Origin: Sipunculus nudus
Taxonomy: Eukaryota; Annelida; Sipuncula; Golfingiida; Sipunculidae
Length of the DNA: 64,000 bases
Assembly (NCBI GenBank): GCA_026874595.1
Contig: CM049307.1
Span: forward strand, 39,412,862 to 39,476,861
Direction of reading: 5' to 3'
Below are positions 24,926 through 35,735 of this stretch, in pieces. A model generated the notes under the pieces. That model saw only the letters and a list, made by a program, of their open reading frames with translations, had not been told where the DNA came from and made no database searches. How positions within the stretch are numbered: the stretch's first letter is position 1; every line of letters starts with the position of its first letter. A program made the position numbers and the translations under genes.

Positions 24926-25790
24926 ACTCAGCTCATTGTAAGTCAGTTTAGATATGTCGATGACCCTTTTTCTGATATGTCTGTCCGTCCGATCTTCCTT
25001 CACCGTGTATCCGTATAAAGACTCAGGAAGTCCGGATAGTAGTAAAGTATCTCACCATGACCTACTTTTTCCGAGTTATGTATCAAAAATATCGAAAACC
25101 ATCGTCCTTGTGTAATTCCAAATTACGTACTTTTTTCTATACTCTCTGCGTTACGGGATAAAAACACAGGCTTCAGCACCTCTGAAGTTATGACTCTCAA
25201 CAGTAATACTTCATACTAAAGGCCAACTTTTTCAGTAACTACCTGATAAATTGTCTTGGTTTTTCGAGCTGTGAGAATCTGACAGCTAAGGAAAACTTCA
25301 GCCACCGCCTACAATTTATCAATTTTATGTATTTTAATAGCAGTTTTGAGAATGACTTTGCTTTAACCAGGAGGACTCAAAGCCTCTAGGTCGAGAGTTC
25401 AAGTTATATACCGAGTAGTGGTCAGAGTTTTCACGGTCATTCCCTACCAAGGGTGAGCGCTCTGTATGCTCAGTGGGAAGGCTTTGTCCCACAGCCGTGT
25501 ATCACTCACCAGTGAATGCGTCTTCGTTTGTTTTTTTTGTTTTTTTACCCAGTAGTGGGTATGATTACACACCATGGACCCGCATGTGACACCTTATCTG
25601 GGCGAAACCATGATACAAAATAATATGATAAGAACCGAGCTCTGAGATACTTGAATTAAGATAAGACGTACAGCATAAAAGTGGAGACGGTCAACTCCGC
25701 CAAAGTCATTGTAATATATATTTACGTTCTACAGTCTCTAGAAATATGGATGCAGCTGAGCGTCATGACCCATTGGCCCGTACGAAATTG
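24926..25790 (+). mobile_element. Family B element, degenerate, interrupted by a SINE
   Basis: The 5' part (ACTCAGCTCATTGTAAGTCA, then TGTCTGTCCGTCCG) and one unit (CTCACCATGACCTACTTTTT) are followed by a SINE-like insertion at about 25358-25640. A decayed B 3' end, GCAGCTGAGCGTCATGACCC then ATTGGCCCGTA, lies at 25752-25782. The hairpin has lost several pairs, which suggests an old copy. Confidence 0.55.
25358..25640 (+). mobile_element. tRNA-type SINE, 5' degenerate copy
   Basis: It is related to the SINE at 61449: both contain a TTTTCACGGTC block, AAGGGTGAGCGCTCTG-like and AGTGGGAAGGCT blocks, CCCACAGC, and a downstream GATACAAAATAA tail. A weak box-B-like GAGTTCAAGTT is retained, while the box A region is unrecognisable. 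Confidence 0.6.
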
Positions 25791-27072
25791 CGATTTTCAT
25801 ATTGTGATTTTGTCGTCTTTGATGATATTTTGATCATTTGCAAGACTAAAATTAAGAAGCTGGTTCGATTTTGTGATTTTCTTATGTTTTATCATTGTAT
25901 TCCACTTGTTTTGTTATCCTCAGCCTTTTACTTGTTTCAATGAACCCTTGCATGGTGTTATCACAGAGTTATGTTTCTTTTCAGACTGAAGCGTGTGAAC
26001 GAACTCCTGAGTGGACGAAAAAGAAAAAAGTTTACAGACTGATCCCGTCGTTTCTGGCCTATATGTTGATGACATGATCAGGGTTTATCCTTCGCTGTCC
26101 TACACAGAATCCTAAACAAGCAAATATAAACCATTATGTTTCGATGTCAGGTAACGTTTATGACACAAGCTACATTTTTGTACTCTGTCCTGACGGGGTG
26201 GCTTAGTGTGTCTTTTACAAGTTCTTATGCGTCTTATTTTACCTTGAGGTGGCAGAGATATGTAGCTTTATACACAAACTGCTTGTCGTGTTATTTTGGC
26301 GTGTTCTGGTGTGATGGTCCGCTTCCGACTGGAGCACCGATGCTCAGTTCCTTAATTTACCTCTAGAGGGCAGCACGGAGAATGATTGGGAGGTCATTTT
26401 TATGAGTGCAATATGAACCATCTGCCATGAACCTGTATCCAAGCGTTATAAAAACCACGACCGTCTGGTTCTAGTCCTGTCATATTTATCGTTGAATGAA
26501 TCCGTGTTTATTTTGATTTACTGACAAAGATGTCACAGAGCAAACAGAGTTTAGCTAGGGTTTAATCTTTATGTGGAATATGTATCATCGTATAACCTCA
26601 GAGGTTATAGCAGAACACCGAGACATTGACATATGTTAAACATCTTTTATATGATATCATTGACTTTATTTTTTGAATGGTTGTGGCGTGATTTGCGATT
26701 TTACATGTTGGTTTTCCAGTATTATTCCAATATAATATATACGGGAAGAGGTGCTGTATTTTTGCTGCCATTTCTCCTGTGGGTTTTTACTACAAGGCAT
26801 ATGTATTTATATATTTACAAATGGATAAAAGAGAAGAGAAGAGACGTCGTCATCATCATTGCATCACGTTGTTATTCATCCTTTGCGCCATCTGGGAGCA
26901 ACTAGTAGAACTACTTGAAGAGAGCAGAATTATTTAGGATCATCATTCATAAAGTAGTAGTTCTTCTTGTGGTCACAAGGTGGCGGCATGCTTGGCACAC
27001 TTCTGTGAAGATGACCTGTGGTCTGTTTGTTTGTTGAAATAAAAGGTTCCTCTTCGACTTGTTACGATTTGT

Positions 27073-27078
27073 TTTATT
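27073..27078 (-). promoter_or_regulatory. Candidate polyadenylation signal of the glycosyltransferase
   Basis: AATAAA on the minus strand, about 250 nt past the stop codon at 27330. It is the first clear signal downstream. If used, the 3'UTR includes the SINE-like stretch at 27190-27335. Confidence 0.45.
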
Positions 27079-27189
27079 CCTACACACATGTTCCTATCAA
27101 TATACCGCGTCTCTATTATTCCGTCTTCGTTTATGGACCTTTTTTTAGTTTATTCAAATGGATTGTACAAATACATTTCGTAATTGTTC

Positions 27190-27335
27190 GTGGCACTCTC
27201 CACCGCTCAGGTGGTGACCTGTAGGGGTGGAGGACATCGGAGAAACCCAGTAGTCAGGCAATCCACTCCTAGCCACGCCCGGGATCGAACCAGCTCAAAT
27301 GTCCGGGCTCCCTTGACGAGTGACCATGGTTATTT
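27190..27335 (-). mobile_element. SINE-like fragment with box B
   Basis: On the minus strand it reads GGAGCCCGGACATTTGAGC, then GGTTCGATCCCGGGCGTGG (a near-perfect RNA polymerase III box B), then GGGTTTCTCCGATGTCC. A good box A is not seen. It differs from the SINEs at 25358 and 61449 and lies in the presumed 3'UTR of the glycosyltransferase. Confidence 0.5.
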
Positions 27336-27778
27336 AGAACCATAATAGATATGTCGCATTATTTCCCCTAGTGTACTGTTAGAATCTTTCATTTCCTGTA
27401 CGCTGTTTGGAATGTGACCGCAACTTCTCCAAACATGCACCGCATAGTTCCTACTCCAGTCGTAGTGAGACGCCACGAGTTTGTGGCACTCCATGACGTT
27501 TGGCCGAAAGAAAGATTCTCTTTCGACATTGACATGTTGGGGATATATCTTGTGTAGTTTTACTGGAAGTGCTAAAGAGTGGTAACCATAATTTTTGGGA
27601 TTATAATTACGATAAGCTTCCATCCAGAGGCGAATAAACGGAGCCGCTTGACGCGCCAACAGAATGGCGTTACACCACCTTCCGACGCCAGTGCTACCAC
27701 CTGTCATCTCAAAACACCTCAAAGGATCAAATGATGCCACCGGTAACACGTCCGAATCCACATAGATCCCACCGTAAT
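27330..27778 (-). CDS. GT32-type glycosyltransferase, exon 2 (catalytic DxD to C-terminus)
   Basis: This exon follows a CTTTGTCTCAG acceptor and completes the protein to a TAA stop at 27330-27332. The split aspartate codon (G|AT) gives LSDYGGIYVDSDVLP across the junction. Its DSD (residues 255-257 from the ATG at 29415) is the metal/sugar-nucleotide DxD of the Gly_transf_sug family. Downstream are GGSTGVGRWCNAILLAR, PFIRLWMEAYRNYNP, NVERESFFRPN and YDWSRNYAVHVW, a C-terminal layout typical of animal GT32/alpha-1,4-glycosyltransferase-like proteins. The N-glycosylation sequon NST is near the end. The sugar specificity cannot be read from sequence. A PF04488 search would be decisive. Confidence 0.9.
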
Positions 27779-28673
27779 CTGAGACAAAGAAAAGGAGAAT
27801 CATGTTTTACTAATTATAGATATATAATAATAATGCATTCCTTTTTACCTCTAAGAGTTTTTATTTGAAGCAAAGTAGAAAGAGAGTTAAAATTGAATGT
27901 TAAAAAAACAACATATTTAATTCTCTACCGAAAAATATTTGAAAATAAATAGTCAGCCCAAGTCCAAATCAACACATCCTCCTTGTTCTTTTGGATTCTT
28001 TAAAATTTTGAGCGCGTCCTATTTCCGTTTTCAAATTCCCGCAATCATTCGAGGATCCAAGACGCAGTTTACTTGAATTGGTGTAGGGTTTGAGAGGGGA
28101 AATTTTCCAGTTTTCAAGACAATATGAAACAGTTCATGCGGGGGGTAATAGCATAAAAGTAAAATAAAGAAAAATATAATAAATCGCAATTTGAATCGTT
28201 GGTATGAATATGGCCCATGTGTCTCTGGGTGACAGCACCTTGGACACTGTAGATCTGGTAAACGTTTTGTCTTATCTATGGGAAAACCCACATAATCTAT
28301 AGGCGCCAGTTGACAGAGATGAAGGAAACAATTTTATATTTAAAAGGTAACGCTATACGTCATGGTGACTTATCACACTACAACAGCCAGAATGTATCAT
28401 ACCTGAAGTCGTGGCAAGCTTGGGTCCTTTTACTCGGTGGGTATCATAGTTAAGACAGGCGGAGATGGTAAGACAAATATAGGTGTCGCTCTTGGAACTT
28501 TCTGACCGCCTCATACCACACGCATTTCTCAGAACCTGGCTAAGTTCTGTTGATGCCATTCAACAGCTAATTTTATAACCAAATCGGTGAAACTTAAAGG
28601 ATTATGTGACATTAACTAAACCTGTAAGCAGATGGAGAACAATGGATTCTTCCGTGTGCAATTTTTTTCTTAC
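27779..28673 (-). other. Intron of the glycosyltransferase gene
   Basis: An 895-bp intron with consensus GTAAGA donor and TCTCAG acceptor on the minus strand. It contains two short same-strand frames (28353-28559 and 28031-28291), one with a hydrophobic stretch, neither with a recognised domain. Confidence 0.8.
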
Positions 28674-29415
28674 CTGAGAGTATCTGAAGCCTGTAGATGT
28701 CGGACACGTGTTGAATGTATATAATTTCGTGACCCATATAATGTGTTAGTACCGGGACTCTGACGTGGTATAAATTAGAAACTCTCGCGAGAGTTTCCGT
28801 CCACCAGTGACCGGAAGGGATTACATCCCCATGCATAAGAATATAATCCGGTTTAATGTATCGTTCTATTCCTAAGAAGGAGATAAAGTTTAGAAATGAC
28901 AACTCCGTTTTCTTAAACCACACAACATGAACAATGTTAGGAACGGGGTTTTTGCATCCAGGTTCCGAAACGGTCTTTTTCCGGACTTTCATAAAAGAGA
29001 GTAAAACAGGTTCGGTGCCGCTATATGCCTTCACATTTTCAGGAAACCTTAAAGGTTCACCAGTTTGCGCATAAACCATATCCCGTGTGAGATCCCAAAA
29101 GTGAGAGGGTTTACCAAGGCATTGTGCAATTATGTCTCCGTTCCGTGTTTTATACGTTGCGGTGCTTAGTCTGTGCTCATCATGTGTATAGTTCCGTCTG
29201 AGGCAGGTTTTGGCTATTTCCAGATGACCTCCTGCACCAGGGCAGGCTCTTTCAATCTTCATCCTTAAATCGTCCAGATATTCTTCAGCGCTCTTCTGAC
29301 TGTGGGAACCAGTGAGACCAAAATCAGATGATATGCCGATATAAACAACAAAAAGACAGATGCTCACAATCTGCAAGAATATGAAAAATCCCTGCGCCTC
29401 CAAACGTGTTGTCAT
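28674..29415 (-). CDS. GT32-type glycosyltransferase, exon 1 (anchor, stem, first part of catalytic domain)
   Basis: This exon encodes 247 residues plus one base and ends CTCTCAG|GTAAGA. From the chosen ATG the order is: a short cytoplasmic tail (MTTRLEAQ), one membrane anchor (about residues 9-28, GFFIFLQIVSICLFVVYIGI), a stem, then the catalytic start PNIVHVVWFKKTELSFLNF, YILMHGDVIPSGHWW and IIYIQHVSDIYRLQIL. This is a Golgi type II topology. NYT in the stem is a glycosylation sequon. The frame is open to another ATG at 29556, which would add 47 residues with a second hydrophobic stretch. I prefer 29415 because it has A at -3 (29556 has T) and gives a standard short tail. The gene stands alone, with flanking repeats on both sides. 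Confidence 0.88.
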
Positions 29416-29556
29416 GTTTCTTAAAAACAGCCTTTTTGAGAACTCCCATGAAAAAAAAATTATTATAAAATTATAAACCAGATACCATTTGAGCGTGCAT
29501 GTTTGATGCCGATAGTCTTTATGGCGGCGTGTCTTCTTATTCCGAACATTATACAT

Positions 29557-30154
29557 GTATGCTTTTTATAGTGAGGCAAAGGTTGTTTTTATGAGGTTCC
29601 ATTTTATGAATACATTAATGTATATAAGTAAAGGGGTCCGATGATAAAATAATAGTTATTGTCCACTCCGACTATTAGCCATAAGGTGCTTAACACAAAG
29701 ATGGCTGCCACACCTCAGTCATGGCGGTATCCAAATGGCCCGTCCCTCGTATAGATATGAACACAAAGAAAAGGAGATACCATTAGCGTGTTGAAAGCAG
29801 AGTCTGCTATGTACTGCATATATATGAGGCATAAAAACACCTCGACTGTCTTTGATCTGCTTCGTTCCTACTTTTTCTTATTTGTAAACTTTTCAGGTTG
29901 GGTCTCCATTAATTAGGTTTCTTTTGATGAAGACGCATATTATACTGAAATATCATCTTTCCTTTTGACATTTTGGATTTGGAAAATGGAAACATTCTTT
30001 TGAAATATTGCATTCAAATGTTTGAGTGCCACAGTTTTTCCTTTGAAAGTTTATTAAGAATGTAATAAATGGTTATACTATTTTTTTTTTAAATTCTAAA
30101 ATAAGAAAAATATATATCATTTTTGAAAGACATGGGAAATAAGTCGATGGGTTT
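29557..30154. other. Presumed 5' flank of the glycosyltransferase, no gene
   Basis: AT-rich DNA with an ACAAAGATGGCTGCC motif (YY1-like) near 29697. No exon seen. The promoter should lie here or just inside 29416-29600. Confidence 0.4.
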
Positions 30155-33100
30155 TTAGCTCAGCTGACTTTCAGTCATGCTGAGCTATAGCGATCACTCT
30201 TTGTCCGTCGTCCGTCTGTCCGTCTGTCCATCTGTCCGTTAACCTGGCACAAATCGTAACCGCTGGACTTAGAATCTTGTAACTTTACATTCTGAGAGGT
30301 CAATGAAAAATCTTCTTGGAAACCAGAAAATAGGTCTCTGTTACCCATATCCTTCGAGCTATGGGGCCCCAAAGTACCCCCCCCCCCCCAGAAAAGTAAA
30401 AAATTTCATACAAAAACTTCAATATCTCATTAACTACTTGACTGATGGTCATGATTTTTGGCATACATATTGATCATGAGATGTTCCATCAGTTCCTGAG
30501 GACTGGTGGCGCCACCTGTATTTTTCGATTTTTTACGAATTTTTTTTCTCTATTTTGATACCTTTAAAAATGTGAACATCTGTTAACAAAGCACAAATCG
30601 TAACGACTGGACCTAGAATCTTCATTCTCGACACACTGAGAGACCTATGGAAAGTCTCCATGGAAACCAGAAATTAGATCTCTGTTACCCATATTCTTTG
30701 AGCTATGGGGCCCCAAAGTACCCCCCAGAAAAGTAAAAAATTTCATACAAAAACTTCAATATCTCATTAACTACTTGACTGATGGTCTTGATTTGTGGCA
30801 TAACTATTGATCATGAGATGTGTCATCATTTCCTGCAGACTGGTGGCGCCACCTGTATTGTTGGATTTTTTATGAATTTTTTTTCTCTATTTTTGAGACC
30901 TTTAAGGATGCTGTCATCTGTTAGCGTGGCACAAATCGTAACGACTGCACCTAGAATCTTCATTCTTGACACACTGAGAGACTTATGAAAAGTCTCCGTG
31001 GAAACCAGAAATTAGGTCTCTGTTACCCATATCCATTGTGATATGGGGCCCCAAAGTACCCCCCAGAGTAGTCAAAAATTTCATACAAAAACTTCAATAT
31101 CTCAATAACTACATCACTGATGGTCATGATTTTTGGGATACATATTGATCAAGAGGTGTTTCATCAGTTCTTGCAGACTGGTGGCACAACCTGTATTTGT
31201 TCAGGGTTTTTTTTTACGATTTTTTCCTCTATTTTTGAGACCTTTAAGGATGCTGTCATCTGTTAGCGTGGCACAAATCGTAACGACTGGACCTAGAATC
31301 TTCATTCTCGATACACTGAGAGACCTATGAAAAGTGTCTATGGGAACCAGAAAATTAGGTCTCTGTTGCACATATCCTTTGAGCAATGGGGCCCCAAAGT
31401 ACCCCCCAGAGTAGTCAAAAATTTCATACAAAATCTTCAATATCTCAATAACTACAACACTGATGGTCATGATTTTCGGCATACATATTGATCATGAGCT
31501 GTTCCATCGCTTTCTGCAGACTTGGTGCGCCACCTCTATTTTTTTCAAATTTTTACGAATTTTTTTTCTCTTTTTTTGAGACCTTTAAAGATGTGGTTAT
31601 CTGTCAACAGGGTACAAATTGCAACAACTGGACCTAGAAACTTCATTCTTGTCATGCAAGGAGGCCCATGAAGAGTGCCTGTGGAAACTTGAAATTAGGT
31701 CTCTGTTACCCATATCCTTCAAGCTATAGGACTCTGAAGTATCCCTCAGAATAATGGACAATTTATGATACAAAATCTGAAGTATCTGAACAACTAATGC
31801 GGAGATCACCATGATTCTTTGCATGGATATTGACCATTAAGTGTTTTTATTAGTTTCTGCAGACTGGTGGAGCCACCTGTTTTTTTGTATCCTCCAAAAC
31901 AAAGTTTTGCAGATACTATGTTTTTGACCGGGTTCCTCCGCCGCCGCCACGTTTGTTTCCAGAGAGCTCCTCTGAGAAAAATGGACCGATTTTTCCGAAA
32001 CTTACACCAATTATCTAGTCACATGTGAACTAGTGCCTAACCAATTTGTGTTGATCTCTGACCTTTCCCCTCTATCCAGCGTCCATTTGTGCATCTGTTT
32101 CCACACATAAACCCTCATATCTCGGGAACCGATTGACCAATCAGGAAATAAAATTTATACAAATGTAGCCCTTGGATTGCTTTATAACATACACAAAAAT
32201 GGTGGCGCCACCTATAACCATGTTTGCACAGTGTCCATCTGTTCATCTGCCTTGGGTTAAAATCACTTATATCTCTGCAGTGAATTGACTAATTCACCTG
32301 AAATTCGGCATGCATATACATCCAGGATAGCTTTCTTGATTTTATGACAGATGGCACCACCTACATTCACGTTCAAGCTGATCACATCCAAGCTCATATC
32401 TCAGGAACAGTTTGACCGATTGGGCCAAAATTTTGCATGTGTATAGATATCACATAGCTTTTTATCATACGCAAAACTGGTGGCGCCACCTGCAACCATT
32501 TTTGCACAGCGTCTGTCTGTTTTCTGCCGTGGGATAATGTCACTCATATCTCGGCAGTGGTTTGACATATCTGCCTAGAATTTTGCAGTTTTATACATCC
32601 TGGATAGCTTTCTTGATTTTATGACAGGTGGCGCCACCTACATTCTAGTTTACACTGCAGACATCCGAGCTCATATCTCGGGAACCGTTTGAACGATTGG
32701 GCCAAAATTTTTCATGTGTATAGATCTCACATAGGTCAACTGGAGGGGCCACCTGTAACCATTTTTGCACAGCGTCTGTCTGTTTGTCTGCCGTTGGCTA
32801 AAATCACTCATACACATGTAGTGGTTTGACTTTTCTGCCTAAAATTTTGCATATGTATACAACTTGGACATCTTTCTGGATTTGCGGTAGGTGGCACAAC
32901 CTACATACACATTTAGGCTGCAGACATCCATGCTAATATACAACATACCTCACTCTATTTCCCCTTGCCACTCAATCCATGCCTCACTTCAACCGTTCCA
33001 CTCTGATTTTGGCGGATACACGTGATCACTTGTCGGCTACCCGTATTCTAGTTTTTAAAGTTTACACATTTTTTCTCTATTTTTGAGATATATAAATAAA

Positions 33101-33234
33101 GACTAAATCTTGGCCTGTTGGTTAATCTGTTTGATGCTTCAGTTGAATGGGTAATACTACCATTCTGATGATAAAATTTCCTTTAGCGAATCTCTTCCCT
33201 GTCAGCTGAGCGACATGACCCATGGGTCACTTGT
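30155..33234 (+). mobile_element. Helitron-like repeat family B, long near-complete copy
   Basis: The 5' end is a hairpin at 30157-30186 (AGCTCAGC pairing with GCTGAGCT, TGACT with AGTCA, loop TTC), then TTTGTCCGTCGTCCGTCTG. The first body has five units of about 340 bp beginning near 30246, 30588, 30929, 31271 and 31611 (GGCACAAATCGTAACGACTG). The second body (about 31900-32940) has a different unit of about 270 bp (TTTTTGCACAGCGTCTGTCT). The 3' end has TCAGCTGAGC (33202-33211, the reverse complement of the 5' GCTCAGCTGA), the perfect palindrome TGACCCATGGGTCA (33216-33229) and CTTG before T. No protein is encoded. Confidence 0.8.
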
Positions 33235-33908
33235 TTTATATGTGATTCTATACTGATTGATCTAACCTGAATATAAAGGTCGTATATTAGCGGTGCCACT
33301 TCGTTCTCTCCCTTTAGATAACAGTACTCATAAAATTTAAGTTGAACCGTAACCACTAAACCCGAAGCGGATCCAGGAGGAGGGAGGGTCATCGAGAACA
33401 AGACATGCACCCCGCCTTTCCAGCCGCGGCAACATTTTTAAGGGTTTCAGGCCATATCTTTGCGGCCTGGACACCCCTTTTCCAGTCCTGGGGACCTTTT
33501 TTTTATTATTATTTTTTTGTCTTGATTCCTCCAGGGCTGGACCCCTCCTTTTCCTTAATCCTGGATCCGCCCCTGTAAAAAGAGCGACACAATGATGATG
33601 TCATAGCAAGTTATATATACCAGAAAAGTCATGTTTACTTTGTTCTATACTCGGATTTATCATAAATTAATTTTGCACGTCGTGTAGTCCCATGTATTTT
33701 CATGTATGGCACACACCGAAATAATAAACACGCATTGGTATTTTATTATCTATATATAAAGATAAAGAGATGATAATTATTTTATTCTGACACAATTACT
33801 ATATATATTAATTTTTAATTTACACACGCGTACGACCGTCCGCATTTATACGTATAAGTCCACTTACACGATAATGATTGCAATTTAATAAATGGAACCT
33901 GACAAATA
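33235..33908. other. Intergenic DNA, no gene
   Basis: Includes a short C/T-rich stretch near 33360-33580. Nothing else recognised. Confidence 0.4.
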
Positions 33909-34038
33909 CAGTCCACACCCTCCCCACTGCGCAGCCGACAATGCTTTAACTGATATCACTAAATGTCAACTGCCTAGATGTGTTACATTCTAGACCTAGT
34001 AGCTATTTATTTATTTGAACTTTTGTTGTACAAAATAT

Positions 34039-34045
<7 letters not shown>

Positions 34046-34090
<45 letters not shown>
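34046..34090. repeat. (TA)n microsatellite
   Basis: A long TA run directly abutting the left end of the nested pogo-like element. Confidence 0.95.
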
Positions 34091-34094
<4 letters not shown>

Positions 34095-35391
34095 AAAACT
34101 GGGCTAACGGACACCTCACTAAGGCGGACAACTAGCTATAACGGACAATATATTTAAGTCTCTTCAAAATTCCCTTTTTGTTATGTATAAGCGGAACCTC
34201 TATAAGGCGGACACCTCACTACTGCGGACAACGGACAGCGGATTGCAACTCAAACTAACATTCTAAGAGTAAATGAACCTGACAAATACGGACACGATAC
34301 GCCATCTCCGACGGACACTGATCACTCGCCCCGGAAAACATCAAAGGCCACTGTTACTGTTGTTCCCGGGACTGGAACATAAAGGATTGAGCAATCCCCA
34401 GTTGTAACCTTAATGCGTGTAGGTGTTCAAGTCACGGTGTGATGTGCTCATAGGATAAACAAAGCAAGGGTGAAGCGGTAAACATCCTGTCACTTTATTT
34501 TACGGTAGATCATTCACACGTTGCGAAGTTGCATATTATTTGTTCGACCGCGGGGTCATTAAAATGATTAAACGACTGCCGATTACCCGTGCCTCCCCGA
34601 TTTCACCACGCAATATCTTACTATAAACTAGTCACTTTGTTGTAGCAGGCTGTTTGATATAAATTAATTAGTTTTGCTCAATATACTCAAACTGATCTGC
34701 TCAGTGTCAACCATGTGCTCGCTCTGTAGTTACGCGTACCGTGCCGACGTGCACAAGCTCGTCGGGGTTCGTTTTATCTCCGGTGCCATCAACATCAAAG
34801 CAAATCAAACCAAACAACCATCATCAAAAAAAGATTATTTAAGGCTAAAGCTACATTCACCTATAAAAAAATAATGTTCCCAAGTTCGTAGCCATTACAA
34901 TCTTCGCATTATCAACGTCGTCATTTTTTTTTAGATTATCGCATTTGGGCAGCTGAACAGGATAGTTTAGACAATGCCGCCAGGTGACACCACGCATACT
35001 TCTGGCGGGCGCTTACGCTATCTGAAAAAGTCGAGCTTATTGGACCGAGTGAATCCGCGAAAAAGAGCGACCGCGCCCTTGCAGCAGAATTTATGAACAT
35101 TGTTTTACGGATGATTTTATAGACCCTTCTCCTCATATGGTTTACTACTCGAGATAAGTAAAAATAATCACATTTTGTATATGACTATTGAATGCATGAT
35201 GTGTGCATGATAAGTTGTATATGTACATGAAACCTGATATAATACAATAAACACGTTCTTGCAGCTGTTCTTTGTCTTTATTTATAATCCCTCAGTTATC
35301 AACCAAGGTCAACCTGCCTAATAAGGACACCTCACTATTAAGGACAAAATGAATGAGTCCCTTGACTGTCCGCTTTAGACAGGTTTCACTG
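34090..35391. mobile_element. pogo/mariner-like non-autonomous element
   Basis: The right end, read inward, is CAGTGAAACCTGTCTAAAGC then GGACAGTCAAGG, then ...GTGAGGTGTCC. The left end is the diverged counterpart, GGGAAAACTGGGCTAACGGA then CACCTCACTA. TA flanks both ends. Iterated GGCGGACACCTCACTA motifs near each end look like repeated transposase-binding sites. A 66-codon frame inside has no recognised domain. Confidence 0.65.
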
Positions 35392-35544
35392 TATATAATA
35401 TTCATGACATATATGACACTGAGATATAGTGTGGTCTGGTTATATATACTCAACCATACATTAAGGTAATGCTCAGGACTGGTTAAATTCCTGAAAATTG
35501 ATGTTTTTGCAATAAAAGGTGTACTTAATATTCAAATTAAATTA

Positions 35545-35735
35545 AGAAGCTTATAAATTGAAACATGTTCCTTCAAAACAAAGTTTAAATTTATCAAATT
35601 GTAGAAAATCTCCTTAGCTTTCAGAAAATGTATACCTTAAAAAGCTTATTAATTGAAACATGTTCCTCGAAAACAAAGTTTATATTTATCAAAATGTAGA
35701 AAATCTCCTTAGCTTTCAGAAAATGTATACTGTAA
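35545..35735. repeat. Tandem duplication, about 95-bp unit
   Basis: Two adjacent copies of a unit containing AATTGAAACATGTTCCT and AAATCTCCTTAGCTTTCAG. Confidence 0.85.
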
